A stretch of 64,000 nucleotides of DNA from Corallococcus interemptor (lineage in GTDB: Bacteria; Myxococcota; Myxococcia; Myxococcales; Myxococcaceae). The notes beneath the pieces are model-generated. The model was not told the origin of the DNA. It ran no database searches and was given only the letters and a program-made list of their open reading frames with translations. The translations under genes were made by a program, and so were the position numbers. The first letter of the stretch is position 1. Every line of letters begins with the position of its first letter. This document shows, piece after piece, positions 11,187-20,343 of this stretch. The stretch is from contig NZ_RAWM01000030.1 in NCBI RefSeq assembly GCF_003668875.1, positions 1 through 64,000 of the forward strand, in the 5' to 3' direction.

Positions 11187-12674
11187 TCAGGGCTTCGCGC
11201 CCGGCGTCTTGCCGGCCTTCAGGGCCGCCATGCGCAGGCCCTCCTGCGCCTCCGGGTCGTCCGGGAAGAGGGCCGCGTTCTCCTGGAACACCTTCAGGCC
11301 TTCCTCCGTCTTGCCGGACATCATCATCCCGTAGCCCACCTGGCCGAGCACCTGGGGCGACAGCCCCGCGCCCTTCGTCTTCCGCGCCCACGCGATGACC
11401 GCGTCCGCGCCCTTCACGCGTGAGAGCAGGTCCGCCGTCATCTCCGGCGACTTCAGGTGGTCCGGCACGGGCTTCCAGCCGTACTCCGCGGCGATGCTCG
11501 CGATGATCCGCTCGAAGAGCAGCACGCCGTTGTCCGAGTTGGCCATCAGCACCACGCCGCTGCCCGAGTCCCCCAGCGTCATCACCGTGGCGGTGAAGCC
11601 CTCGTTCCACCCGCCGTGCTCGAAGCGGTCCGACGCGTCATCCACCCTGTAGCCCAGCCCGGAGGGCCCGGACTGCTTCGTGAGCATCTGCCGCGTCATG
11701 GCCTGCGACAGCACGCGCTGCGACCTGCCCGCCTTCGCCTTCGCCACCTCCAGCTGGAGCAGCGCCAGGTCGGACGGCGTCGTCCACAGCCCCGCGGGCG
11801 CCAGCTCCGGGTAGACCTTCCAGCGGCCCTCCACGGTCTCCCCGCTGGCGCGCGTGCCCGAGGCGGTGCGCGCCACGAGCTCCGGAGGCAGCGGCTGTTC
11901 GAACGTGCTGTGCGTCATCCCCACCGGGTCCAGCACCGCTTCCTTCATCAGCCGAGGGAAGGGCTTGTTCGTCACGTCCATCAAGAGCTTCTGCACGACG
12001 ACGTAGCCGCCGCCGCTGTAGCGGCTCTCCGTGCCGGGCACCGTGTCCACGCGCACCGCCTCCGTGTTCGCGGGCTTCTGTCCGTCGAGGATCTGCTGGA
12101 GCGTGGGCAGCGGCTCGCCCACGCCGTAGCCGGGGAAGCCGTGCACGGTGAGGCCCGCGCTGTGGCTGAGCAGCCGGCGCAGCGTCACCTTCTGCTCGCG
12201 CGTGAAGCCGTTGTCCGGGACCTTCCAGCACTTCAGCGCGTCGTTGACGTTCGCGTCGAGCGACAGCTGCCCCTGCTCCACGGCGCGCAGCGCGGCCAGC
12301 GCCGTCACCGGCTTGCTGATGGACGCGGCCTGGAACAGCGTCTCCAGCGTGACGGGCTCCTTGCCGCCGGCCTGCGTCACGCCATACGTCTTGCTCCACA
12401 CCCGCGCGTGCTTGTCATAGACCGCCACGCTCAGGCCCGGGATGCGGTACAGGTCCATCCAGCGCCGCACGGAGAGGGATTGCGGCTTCTCCCCCGGCAG
12501 CGCCAGCGGCGCGAGCCTCGCCTCCACCCGCGCGACGCGGGCGGACTCGGAGGGCCGCGCCGTCCACTGCGTGGTGGGCGGGACGGGCTTGGGCGCATCA
12601 GCCGCCGTGAGCAGGACGACCGCCGAACAGCCCAGGAACAGCGCCGGGACGAAGCGAGGGACGGCTTGGGACAT
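11187..12674 (-). CDS. Secreted serine hydrolase (beta-lactamase class C family) with TPR-like tail
   Basis: A 495-residue exported protein: a signal peptide at residues 1-25, then a class C beta-lactamase/esterase domain. The nucleophile motif S-x-x-K is in AASISKPVTALAAL, the tyrosine motif is YSGGGYVVVQ (Y-S-G rather than Y-S-N), and the third motif is HGGWNEGF. The Y-S-G form is common in esterase-type members, so peptidase or esterase activity is more likely than antibiotic hydrolysis. The last 80 residues include GKTEEGLKVFQENAALFPDD, which resembles one TPR. A perfect inverted repeat lies about 80 bp upstream. Confidence 0.88.
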   Translation of the reverse strand: MSQAVPRFVPALFLGCSAVVLLTAADAPKPVPPTTQWTARPSESARVARVEARLAPLALPGEKPQSLSVRRWMDLYRIPGLSVAVYDKHARVWSKTYGVTQAGGKEPVTLETLFQAASISKPVTALAALRAVEQGQLSLDANVNDALKCWKVPDNGFTREQKVTLRRLLSHSAGLTVHGFPGYGVGEPLPTLQQILDGQKPANTEAVRVDTVPGTESRYSGGGYVVVQKLLMDVTNKPFPRLMKEAVLDPVGMTHSTFEQPLPPELVARTASGTRASGETVEGRWKVYPELAPAGLWTTPSDLALLQLEVAKAKAGRSQRVLSQAMTRQMLTKQSGPSGLGYRVDDASDRFEHGGWNEGFTATVMTLGDSGSGVVLMANSDNGVLLFERIIASIAAEYGWKPVPDHLKSPEMTADLLSRVKGADAVIAWARKTKGAGLSPQVLGQVGYGMMMSGKTEEGLKVFQENAALFPDDPEAQEGLRMAALKAGKTPGAKP

Positions 12675-12750
12675 GACGGACTCCGGGTTGACCCGCGGGG
12701 ACAGGAGGTCAACCTACGAAGTCATGACTGCCCTTGGGCCTTGGCCACTC

Positions 12751-12787
12751 CTCGCGTTCGTCATGGTTTGGCCATGACGAACGCGAG
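12751..12787. repeat. Perfect 16-bp inverted repeat, 5-bp loop
   Basis: CTCGCGTTCGTCATGG (12751-12766) is exactly complementary to 12772-12787, with a TTTGG loop. It lies in the 166-bp gap between a small lipoprotein gene and the serine hydrolase gene, both on the minus strand. No T-tract follows on either strand, so it may be a terminator of the lipoprotein gene, a protein-binding operator for the hydrolase, or an mRNA structure. Confidence 0.85.
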
Positions 12788-12840
12788 TGTCTTCAATATG
12801 GCAGCGCTTCGCCGCGCGCCCGTAGAGCCCTGTCGTGGGT

Positions 12841-13311
12841 TCAGGGTTGAGCCGCCTGCACCTGTGAAGACACCATCGAGAACAGCTGCGGATCCAGGTG
12901 CGCCTTGGACGCGGACAACAGCCGCGACTCCACCGCGCGCGGCGCGTCCTCGTGCAAGGACGTACGGCCGCCCTCCACGACCTGCACCACGTCGCGGTAC
13001 ACCGTGGCCTTCGCACCGTCCGCCCACGTCACCGTGAAGCCCCGGTAGCCCAGCCCCGGGTCGGGCGGGGCGCGCTTGCCTTCGGGCAGCGCGTCCATCG
13101 ACTCGCGCAGGGCGCGAGCGTCCTCGTCGGACAGCGCCCACGAGGGCGCCTCCCGGCCACTGAAGAGATCCACGCTCACCCGAGCCGCTGTCGCCATGGC
13201 ACGCTCCTCCGCGCCCGGCGCATCCGCCGGTGCACCACCCCTCGCGCAAGCCCAGACTCCCAGAAGCCCCAGGCCCGCGGCCATCCACATGCCTCGAAAT
13301 GACCGTTTCAT
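12841..13311 (-). CDS. Small lipoprotein of unknown function
   Basis: A 156-residue protein with a lipoprotein signal (MKRSFRGMWMAAGLGLLGVW followed by ACARGG, probable lipidated Cys at 22). The mature part has a short beta-rich segment (YRGFTVTWADGAKATVYRDVV) and no family that I recognise. It is most likely an envelope protein. It is on the same strand as the serine hydrolase gene but separated by 166 bp containing a strong inverted repeat, so co-transcription is uncertain. Confidence 0.75.
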   Translation of the reverse strand: MKRSFRGMWMAAGLGLLGVWACARGGAPADAPGAEERAMATAARVSVDLFSGREAPSWALSDEDARALRESMDALPEGKRAPPDPGLGYRGFTVTWADGAKATVYRDVVQVVEGGRTSLHEDAPRAVESRLLSASKAHLDPQLFSMVSSQVQAAQP

Positions 13312-13521
13312 GTCATGACCCCGTCAGGTTGTTGTTGGATGGGATACGGCCAAAGCCTTTCAAAGTTCCATCGCGGAAACCCCGCTTTCCGAATCTTTGA
13401 CGCCTGACGCGCTAAGCCAAGCTTGAACATGGATTGAAGATTTGAGCTGCGAGTATCTTCCGCCCGCCCCCGGGGCTCTGACATATTCCGTGGACAGCGT
13501 CATTTTCCGGAGGAGTTCAAC

Positions 13522-14595
13522 ATGTCCCGCACCTCGAACCTCATCGGCGCCCTGCTCCTCGTGAGCGCCTGCCAGAAGCCCCCGGAGGCTTCCTCGCCGG
13601 CCGTGCCCGTGGCCGCGCCGGAGGCCGTGCGGGTGAAGGTGGCGCCGTTCTCACTGTCGGTGCTGCAGGACGCGGCGCCGTCGGGCTGTACGTGGCTGCG
13701 CCTGGAGTCAGACGGCAGACGCAGGGCCCTGGTCACGGTGGACGCGGCGTGTGACGGGTTGCAGCTCGCGTGGAGCGCGGATGGGAAGCACGCGGCGGTG
13801 CGGGACCCGGCCGGCAGCGCGCGCGGCCCCGGGCGCGTGTGGGTGGTGGACCTGACGTCGGGCCAGGGCGTCGCGCAGCTGCTCCCGGACGAGGGGCTGA
13901 CGGGCGCGGTGGGGTTCGACTCCGTGGGGCGGCTGGTGGCGTTGACCGCGTACACGGGCGAGCTGGCGCGGCGCGACGACGCCTTCCTCTTCGAGGGCCG
14001 GCGCATCCCCATCCCGGACGAGGACGAGGGCGCGGGGCTCGCGCACGCGTACCGGCTGGAGGCGGGGGCGTGGAAGCGCATCGAGACGGTGGCCACGCGC
14101 GGGGACGCGGACGCGGTGTTCGCGCTCACCACGACGGAGATGCTGGTGTCCTCCACGGTGGCCGGGGACGCGGACGCGCTGGTGGCGCAGGGCCTGGAGG
14201 AGGACAGCCACGACGCGGCCCGGCTGGACGCGGTGGTGCCGCGCCGGGGGCACGACGTCTTCGGCGGCTGGGCGCGCGTGGAGTCGCGGGGCGGTCCGCT
14301 GTTCGCGTGGCAGACCGCGGGCGAGCAGACCGCGCTGATGATGCCGGTGCGCTGGGAGCTGGAGGACGGCCACCTGGGCGAACCCGAGTGCCTGGCCCTG
14401 CCCGCCCAGAGCCCCGTGCGGGCGATGGCGCGCGGGGACCTGCTGCTGCTCGCGGGCGAGGCGCAGGTGCGCGTCTACGACGTGGGCACGCGGCGCCTGG
14501 CGGCGTCCTTCGACGGGTTCCGGGCCGCGCGCTTCTGGCCGGAGCCCGGTTCGCGGGTGCCGCACGGGGCCACGGCCGCGTCCGCGCAGCCCTAG
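13522..14595 (+). CDS. Lipoprotein of unknown function, beta-propeller-like
   Basis: A 357-residue protein with signal MSRTSNLIGALLLVSACQKP (lipobox VSAC). The mature region has repeats resembling WD40/TolB-type blades (LQLAWSADGKHAAVRDPAG, VWVVDLTSGQGVAQLLPDEG, VRVYDVGTRRLAASFDG), so a propeller fold is likely, but no enzyme motif is seen. The ATG at 13522 has CGGAGGAG upstream. The 210 bp before it are AT-richer than the rest of the window and probably hold the promoter. The last 4 bp overlap the end of the convergent YIP1-type gene. Confidence 0.78.
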   Translation: MSRTSNLIGALLLVSACQKPPEASSPAVPVAAPEAVRVKVAPFSLSVLQDAAPSGCTWLRLESDGRRRALVTVDAACDGLQLAWSADGKHAAVRDPAGSARGPGRVWVVDLTSGQGVAQLLPDEGLTGAVGFDSVGRLVALTAYTGELARRDDAFLFEGRRIPIPDEDEGAGLAHAYRLEAGAWKRIETVATRGDADAVFALTTTEMLVSSTVAGDADALVAQGLEEDSHDAARLDAVVPRRGHDVFGGWARVESRGGPLFAWQTAGEQTALMMPVRWELEDGHLGEPECLALPAQSPVRAMARGDLLLLAGEAQVRVYDVGTRRLAASFDGFRAARFWPEPGSRVPHGATAASAQP

Positions 14596-15473
14596 AACTG
14601 CCCGGTGCTCTTGAGGGTCGCGAACATGATGGCGCCGTAGGCGCCGCCGCAGAGGCAGCAGGAGAGCAACGGCGCGATGAGCGCGCCCGCGGCCGCCGTG
14701 CCCCAGCTGGTGCGGTGCAGCGTCCGGTAGGTGAAGACGCGCAGGCCCATGGCCCAGAAGGGCGCGGCGTACACGGCGACGAAGGGAATCACGCCGACGA
14801 TGTACGGCGCATGGGAGAGGGCGTGCGCGCGCATCGTCACGGAGAAGCCGCGCTCCACGCCGCCCATGCGGAGGATGAGGTGGTCCACGGCCGCGTTCAC
14901 CAGGGTCATGCCGGTGACGAACAGGGGCGTGAGCAGCGTCACCACCCCCATGCCCACGGTCATCCACAGCTTCACGTCCTGCTCATTCGCGCGCATTTCC
15001 CTGTCCGGCATGAACCCCAGGACGACGGCGAAGATGACGATGTAGAGGAGGCACGTGCTCAGGAAGCCGGCGATGGCCGACAGCAGCACGAAGCCCATGG
15101 AGCTGCCCACGGACGCGTCCGGGTTGACGCCCTTCAGGGTCTCCGTGGGCCGCATCAACATGCCGAAGCACGTGCGCCAGAAGGCCTTGAGCGTCCCCAG
15201 CTCCTCGCGCTGGTCCCACGGCAGCTGGCCCAGCGGCTCACGCTCGTGGCAGGTGGCGCAGATGGCGCCCTCGGGGCCCTGGCGCAGGCAGCGGGCGCAG
15301 GCGAACGCGCCACAGCGCTGGCACGTGGCCACGCTCCGCCATTCGGGGTGCACGGCGCAGACGGGCTCGGCGCCGCCAGGGGCCGGGGCCACCAGCAGCG
15401 AGGCCCCGCACCGCGCGCACGTCTCCGCGCCGGTAGCGAAGGGGGCCTGACAGGAAGGACAGGAGGGCGTCAT
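14592..15473 (-). CDS. Zinc-ribbon/B-box protein with YIP1-like membrane domain
   Basis: A 293-residue protein. The N terminus has two cysteine clusters: CPSC...CARCGAS (zinc ribbon) and a B-box-like C/H-rich block (CAVHPEWRSVATCQRCGAFACARC...CATCHERE). The rest has four or five hydrophobic helices with a YIP1-like layout (GFVLLSAIAGFLSTCLLYIVIF and on). Role unknown; YIP1-domain proteins act in membranes. The ATG at 15473 is preferred because GAGAGG lies 9 nt upstream; another ATG at 15482 is only 4 bp past the upstream serine hydrolase stop. It is the last gene of a three-gene minus-strand unit. Confidence 0.82.
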   Translation of the reverse strand: MTPSCPSCQAPFATGAETCARCGASLLVAPAPGGAEPVCAVHPEWRSVATCQRCGAFACARCLRQGPEGAICATCHEREPLGQLPWDQREELGTLKAFWRTCFGMLMRPTETLKGVNPDASVGSSMGFVLLSAIAGFLSTCLLYIVIFAVVLGFMPDREMRANEQDVKLWMTVGMGVVTLLTPLFVTGMTLVNAAVDHLILRMGGVERGFSVTMRAHALSHAPYIVGVIPFVAVYAAPFWAMGLRVFTYRTLHRTSWGTAAAGALIAPLLSCCLCGGAYGAIMFATLKSTGQF

Positions 15474-15486
15474 CGCGCCCATCCTC

Positions 15487-17739
15487 TCACGGCTCCGGCG
15501 GAGATTCGGGATCCACCGGCACCGAGGGCGACGTGCTCCCGGCCGGGGCCACCATGCCCGGCGTGCTCCCCGCGGGGGTCACCATGCCCGGCGCCTTCGG
15601 AGCTCGGGCCTCCTGCGCGGCCCGGACCTGACGGGCCCGCTTCGCCTGGGCCAGCGCGTTCTTCGCCGCGCCCGCGTCCCCCAGCGCCCGCTCACGCTTC
15701 GCCAGCGCGTCCCACAGCTCCGGCGCGTCCGGGTGCAGCGTCACCGCCGCCCGCAGGAGCCCCCGCGCCACCCTGGGCGAGCGCGTGTCCAGGAGCCGCT
15801 TCAGGAAGCCCGCGGGCGACAGCACCAGCGAGCCCTCCGGCGTCTCGAACGCCTCGCGCACGTGCGGGATGCCCTCCGCCTCCCGGTCCGCCTCCATCAG
15901 CCCCACGGCCTGCGCCAGGTGCGCGTCCATGGACTCCGGATGCAGCTCCGTGGCGCGCTCCAGCCAGCGCATCCGGACCGAGGGCTTTCGCTTCGCGCGG
16001 TCCGCCAGCGTCAGCAGCTCGTCCGTGTAGTCCGGCCGCACGGCGGGGGCGCGCACCGCCGCTTCCTTCAGCGCGGGCCACAGCTTCTCAGGGTCCTTCG
16101 CCGCCTCCAGCCGGGTGCGCTTGAGCGCCGGCACCTCCGCGCGCTTCCACCCCGCGACGAAGCGGGCCACGTCGCCGCGCACGGCCGGGCTGAAGCGCTC
16201 CGCCTCCGGGCACTTCAGCGACTCGCACGCGGCCAGGTAGTCCGCGAAGAAGCCCGCCGCGCCCTGCGTGCGGTAGGAGCGCAGCCGCTCCGCGCCCATG
16301 GCCTTCTCCACCGTGGCCGCCATGTGCGCGCCCACGCGGATGAAGAGCGATTCGCCGCGAGGCTCGTGCGCGCCGCGGATGCGCTCCATGGCGCCCCGGC
16401 CGTCCCGGGCGATGGCCGCGCGGTCGAAGAGCGCGGACACCTTCGTGAAGGCCCCCGCCAGGTCCGTCTCCGGCGGCAGCATGCCCGGCCCGCGCGTGGC
16501 CCAGTCGTGGTACGCGAGCCCGTAGCTGGCCAGCCGTCCCATGCCCTCGTGGACGACCGCGTCCACGGGGTCCGTGAAGTGGCCGCCCCGGGCCGGCGCG
16601 CCCTCGTCCAGCACCGTCTCCATCAACCGGATGGACAGCCGGCGCAGCCGCTTCGCCTCGTCCTCCACGTTGGTGGCCAGCGCGATGGCCGTGTCCTCCG
16701 CCGGCAGCAGCACCAGCAGCGTCGTCGTCTCCGGCTGTCCGCCCGCGTGCGCGACGAGGTAGTGGCCCCGCAGCGGATACGTCGCGAAGCCCATGCCGTA
16801 GTCGGTGATGTGCCCGTCGCGCGTCACCATCGAGGCCTGCATGCGGCCCATCGTCTCGCGCGTGACCAGCTGGTGGTCCAGCACCGCGCGCGCGAAGCCC
16901 AGCAGGTCCTCCACCGTCGCGCGCGTGCCTCCACCGGCGAAGCGGCTGGTGACGTCCAGGAAGCGCGACGGCTTCAGCGTGGCGCCGGAGATGCGGTAGC
17001 CCACCGCCTGCTGCGCGTCGCGCGTGCTGATGTCATCCACGTCCGCGTGGCTCATGTTCGCGGGGCCGAAGACGTGGTCGCGCAGGTACTCGCGGTAGGA
17101 CTGGCCGGAGGCCGTCTCCACCGCCGCGCCCAGCAGGTTGAAGCCCCACGTCGTGTACAGGTAGCGCGTGCCCGGCTCCGACACGAGCGGCCGGTCCGCG
17201 AACAGCCCGATGGCCTCCTTCGTCGTCACCGGCTTCGTGTTGTTGCCGGCGCTCGGGCTGTCGTAGGTGGGCACCCCGCCCAGGTGGCCCAAGAGCTGCC
17301 GCACCGTCACCGGCCACTGCTTCACCGGGTACTCGGGCACCAGCGTGTGGATGTCCGCGTCCAGGTCCAGCCTGCCCGCCTGCGCCAGCTGCATCACGGC
17401 CACCGCCGTGAAGGACTTGGTGATGGACGCCATGCGGTACGTGGTGCGCACCGTGGCCGGCAGCTTCCTGGCCAGGTCGCGGTAGCCGTAGCCGTGCATC
17501 CACCGCTGGCCGCCGCGCATCACGCCCACGGACAGGCCCGCCGTGGGGCCCTGCTTCAGGTCCGCGCGCACCAGCGCGTCCAGCGCGCGCTGCACCTCCG
17601 GAGGAAACCCGGAGGAGGCCTTCGCGTCCGGCGCGGGCGCGACCTGCGCGCTGGACTCCGGCGGAGCCGCGGGGGCCTCCTGCGCGAACGCGGGCCCGGC
17701 CTGCACCACCAACCACAGCGCGACGAAGAGCCGCTTCAT
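15487..17739 (-). CDS. Exported serine hydrolase (LACTB/class C beta-lactamase-like) with C-terminal helical repeats
   Basis: A 750-residue protein with a Sec signal (MKRLFVALWLVVQAGPAFAQ). The hydrolase domain has S-x-x-K in MASITKSFTAVAV, a tyrosine motif YTTWGFNLLG as in LACTB-type proteins instead of Y-x-N, and HAGG as the third motif. After about residue 400 the protein is helical and TPR-like (RMRWLERATELHPESMDAHLAQ region). The end carries two copies of PGMV(T/A)PAGST. It starts inside the SGNH hydrolase stop (ATGA overlap of 4 bp) and ends just before the YIP1-type gene, so the three are probably co-translated. Confidence 0.86.
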   Translation of the reverse strand: MKRLFVALWLVVQAGPAFAQEAPAAPPESSAQVAPAPDAKASSGFPPEVQRALDALVRADLKQGPTAGLSVGVMRGGQRWMHGYGYRDLARKLPATVRTTYRMASITKSFTAVAVMQLAQAGRLDLDADIHTLVPEYPVKQWPVTVRQLLGHLGGVPTYDSPSAGNNTKPVTTKEAIGLFADRPLVSEPGTRYLYTTWGFNLLGAAVETASGQSYREYLRDHVFGPANMSHADVDDISTRDAQQAVGYRISGATLKPSRFLDVTSRFAGGGTRATVEDLLGFARAVLDHQLVTRETMGRMQASMVTRDGHITDYGMGFATYPLRGHYLVAHAGGQPETTTLLVLLPAEDTAIALATNVEDEAKRLRRLSIRLMETVLDEGAPARGGHFTDPVDAVVHEGMGRLASYGLAYHDWATRGPGMLPPETDLAGAFTKVSALFDRAAIARDGRGAMERIRGAHEPRGESLFIRVGAHMAATVEKAMGAERLRSYRTQGAAGFFADYLAACESLKCPEAERFSPAVRGDVARFVAGWKRAEVPALKRTRLEAAKDPEKLWPALKEAAVRAPAVRPDYTDELLTLADRAKRKPSVRMRWLERATELHPESMDAHLAQAVGLMEADREAEGIPHVREAFETPEGSLVLSPAGFLKRLLDTRSPRVARGLLRAAVTLHPDAPELWDALAKRERALGDAGAAKNALAQAKRARQVRAAQEARAPKAPGMVTPAGSTPGMVAPAGSTSPSVPVDPESPPEP

Positions 17740-19310
17740 GGCACCGCCTCCGCGGTCTCGCTGCTCGCACTGCTGGCCGGGGCATCCTCGCTCGCGGTCT
17801 TGAGCGCCGGAGCGGGCACCGCGCCGTCGTCCATCCAGCCCGCCAGCAGCGCGTCGGAGACCAGCTGGCCCAGCAGGTCCAGGCCGTGGCCGCGCGGGTG
17901 CACCAGGTCGTCGTGCATGAACCCCGCCTGGTTGAAGCGCGCGAGCGACCCCGCGCCGCCCATCGCCGCGTAGAGGTCGAAGAAGCCGCAGCCCTCCGCG
18001 AGCGCCACCTCTCGCTCGGCCTGGATGGTGGCCTCCAGGAACGGCCGCTGAGTCAGGGGCTTGCCCTTCGCGTGGCCGTCCTGCACCGCGTCCATGGGGC
18101 CCACCACCAGGCACGCGCTGCCCGGCGCGGCGGCGCGGGTGCGGCGCAGGAGCGCGGCCAGGTCCTGGCGCACGGTGGGCAGGTCCGTGCGCTTCCACTC
18201 CAGGCGCTTGGACTCGTTGCCGCCCAGGAAGAAGAGCAGCAGCTTCGGGTCGCGCTGCTGCAGCTGCGCCTTCAGCGCGTCCTCCTCCAGCCGGGCATAC
18301 AGCGTGGCATCCGCGGACGGCACGCCCAGCATGTCCAGCACGATGCCGGCCTCGTCCTTCTGGAGCACCACGCCCTGCACGATGGCGCCCCTGCCCTCCG
18401 CGGTGACGTCCAGCCACTTCGCGCCCGCGGGCAACTCAAAGGACGTCGTGCGGCTGGCCCCGTCCCCCCGAGGCTCCGTGCGCGCGAGCACCGTGCCATC
18501 CACGGACACGACCAGGGGGCCCGCGCCCTTCACGTCCTTCCACCACAGCGTGCCGCGCGGCTCGCCCTCCAGCTTGAAGCGGCCCCGCGCGCGGTCCTCC
18601 GTGGCCAGGTGGTACACGCCGGTGATGCCAAACGGGTGCGGCGGCGCCTTCAGCTCGCCCAGCGTGCGCGGCTGCCAGCCATGGCTCACCGCGGCCGTGC
18701 GATTGCGTCCGCCGTAGGGCGCCATGCGGTCCACCAGCAGCACGCCCCGGCCTCCGTCGCCGAAGCCCGCCGTCAGATCCTCGCGGACCACGTCCACGAT
18801 GCGGTCCCCCGCGATGAGCGAGTTGCCGAACGCGGCGATGACGGTGGGCGTCGTCCCCGGTGTCTCGAGGAGCCCGTCCAGCGCGGTGTAGAACGGCGTC
18901 AGCGCGGAGCGCGCGCAGCCGGTGTCATCCGTCTCCAGGCACGGGTCCTCCACCCTGCCCCCCGGAGCCTTGAGCCGCGTGGCCAGCGCGTGCAGCTGTC
19001 CGCCGCGCTCGCTGGTGGGCGGCAGCGCGCGGAACTCGGAGCGGCGTGGCTTGCTCGCGGCGGGCGCGGTCAGGCTCGCGGACGCGGGCACCACCGCGGG
19101 CTCGGGCCTGGCGGAAGGCTGCGACGCTTCGGACGTGGGGCGCGTGGCACCCGCCCCCTGCGGCGCCGGCACGGAGTCCGTCGCGGGCGTCGTCGTCAGG
19201 GGGAAGCGGTGAGGGGGTGTGCGGGACTCGCACCCGGGGAGCAGGACCCCCGCCAGGACAGCGAGCAGCCCCGCCCGCCAGAGCCCCCGCGAGACATCGA
19301 GAACCGTCAT
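17736..19310 (-). CDS. SGNH/GDSL-type hydrolase, lipoprotein
   Basis: A lipoprotein of about 524 residues: signal MTVLDVSRGLWRAGLLAVLA then LLPGCESR (lipobox LPGC). A Pro/Ala/Ser-rich linker is followed by an SGNH hydrolase domain, with the nucleophile in AFGNSLIAGDR, an oxyanion Asn in FLGGNESKRLEW, and the Asp/His dyad in HDDLVHPRGHGL. Such enzymes deacylate or transfer acyl groups on polysaccharides and lipids; there is no membrane O-acyltransferase partner nearby. I chose ATG 19310 for the signal peptide, with little RBS support. It overlaps the serine hydrolase gene by 4 bp. Confidence 0.82.
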   Translation of the reverse strand: MTVLDVSRGLWRAGLLAVLAGVLLPGCESRTPPHRFPLTTTPATDSVPAPQGAGATRPTSEASQPSARPEPAVVPASASLTAPAASKPRRSEFRALPPTSERGGQLHALATRLKAPGGRVEDPCLETDDTGCARSALTPFYTALDGLLETPGTTPTVIAAFGNSLIAGDRIVDVVREDLTAGFGDGGRGVLLVDRMAPYGGRNRTAAVSHGWQPRTLGELKAPPHPFGITGVYHLATEDRARGRFKLEGEPRGTLWWKDVKGAGPLVVSVDGTVLARTEPRGDGASRTTSFELPAGAKWLDVTAEGRGAIVQGVVLQKDEAGIVLDMLGVPSADATLYARLEEDALKAQLQQRDPKLLLFFLGGNESKRLEWKRTDLPTVRQDLAALLRRTRAAAPGSACLVVGPMDAVQDGHAKGKPLTQRPFLEATIQAEREVALAEGCGFFDLYAAMGGAGSLARFNQAGFMHDDLVHPRGHGLDLLGQLVSDALLAGWMDDGAVPAPALKTASEDAPASSASSETAEAVP

Positions 19311-19515
19311 GTGGTCCGCGAGCGTAGACGAAAGCCCGGGGACACGCATGTTCTGGACCCCACGCTCGGCCGCCATGCGGGCCGCCCCGGCGTGCCATCC
19401 CGGACACCCATTCCGTCAGGCACCACACGTCCAGGCCCGGAGCGCGCGCGGAAGAACCGGTTTTCTGCGCCCCCAGCGCAAATGCAGGGTCAGGCCGCGA
19501 ACAGGGTCCCTTCAC

Positions 19516-19899
19516 ATGTCGCGTCGCGGCCCCAAATTATCCGCCGCGATTATGGCGAAGAACCGGCTCACAACGTGGACGAAGCTCCACCGGCGATTTG
19601 GCGACCACGTGCGCCGCATGCGCAACAGCCGGTCGCTCACGCAGGAAGCGCTCGCGGAACGCAGTGACCTGTCGGTGGACGCCATCCGCCGCATCGAGCG
19701 GGGCGCCTTCTCTCCGTCGCTCGACACGCTGGGCAAACTGTCCGTGGGACTGGACGTGTCACTCAAGACGCTCTTCCACTCCTTCGAGTCGGAGCGCGCG
19801 GACGGCGTGGCGGAGCTGTGCGACTTCCTCGCGAGCCGCTCCGGCTCCGAGCTGAAGCTCGCCTGGCGCGTGCTCCAGGCCATGTTCGACGAGCGTTGA
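19516..19899 (+). CDS. XRE-family transcriptional regulator
   Basis: A 127-residue protein with one Cro/CI helix-turn-helix: FGDHVRRMRNSRSLTQEALAERS, then LSVDAIRRIERG, typical of XRE DNA-binding domains. The C-terminal 40 residues (ELCDFLASRSGSELKLAWRVLQ) are helical and probably mediate dimerisation. Starts at ATG 19516 or ATG 19552 are both possible; the second still keeps the whole HTH. It is divergent from the SGNH operon, 205 bp away, and may regulate it, though no operator is evident. A receiver gene follows 73 bp downstream. Confidence 0.88.
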   Translation: MSRRGPKLSAAIMAKNRLTTWTKLHRRFGDHVRRMRNSRSLTQEALAERSDLSVDAIRRIERGAFSPSLDTLGKLSVGLDVSLKTLFHSFESERADGVAELCDFLASRSGSELKLAWRVLQAMFDER

Positions 19900-19972
19900 G
19901 CAGGCGTTGCCGGTCGCACCCGGCAGATGTTCCCTGTCACTCCTGTCTTGATTGCCCTAAGCGTCGGGGCCC

Positions 19973-20338
19973 ATGAGCCGCGCGCCTCCCACCCTCCTCC
20001 TCGTCGAGGACGACAGCGACCTGCGCGACGCGCTCGTGGACATCCTCCTCGCGGAAGGCCACACCGTCGCCGCCACGGCGAATGGCGACGAGGCGCTCGC
20101 GTGGCTGGAGTCACACCCCAGCCCCGCGCTGGTGCTGGTGGACATGTGGACGCCGCGCAAGGACAGCTGGCGGCTCCTGGACACGCTGCGCCGCGAGCCG
20201 CGCTTCGCGGACCTCCCCGTCGTGGCCCTCTCCTCCTCCGAGGAGCGGCACCCCGCCATCCGCGAGGTGCTCGCCAAGCCCTTCGACCGGGAGGCCCTGC
20301 TCGCCGGGGTGCGCCGCTTCGTGCACCCGCTGCACTGA
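19973..20338 (+). CDS. Single-domain response regulator
   Basis: A 121-residue receiver with no output domain. The acidic pocket (LLVEDDSD), the phospho-acceptor Asp in LVLVDMWTPRKD, the Ser switch in VVALSSSEE and the Lys in LAKPFD are present. The segment after the acceptor reads MWTPRKDSW instead of the usual MMPxMDG, an altered loop seen in some atypical receivers. It ends 5 bp before a convergent lipoprotein gene, beyond which lies a histidine kinase gene that may or may not be its partner. Confidence 0.92.
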   Translation: MSRAPPTLLLVEDDSDLRDALVDILLAEGHTVAATANGDEALAWLESHPSPALVLVDMWTPRKDSWRLLDTLRREPRFADLPVVALSSSEERHPAIREVLAKPFDREALLAGVRRFVHPLH

Positions 20339-20343
20339 AGGCC

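Noticed and set aside
11187-12674. Antibiotic-resistance beta-lactamase
   Set aside because: The tyrosine motif is Y-S-G-G-G, and the protein has a TPR-like tail; esterase or peptidase function is more likely.
13770-16124. Plus-strand frame crossing two genes
   Set aside because: It spans the convergent ends of two unrelated genes and has Gly/Arg/Ala low-complexity translation.
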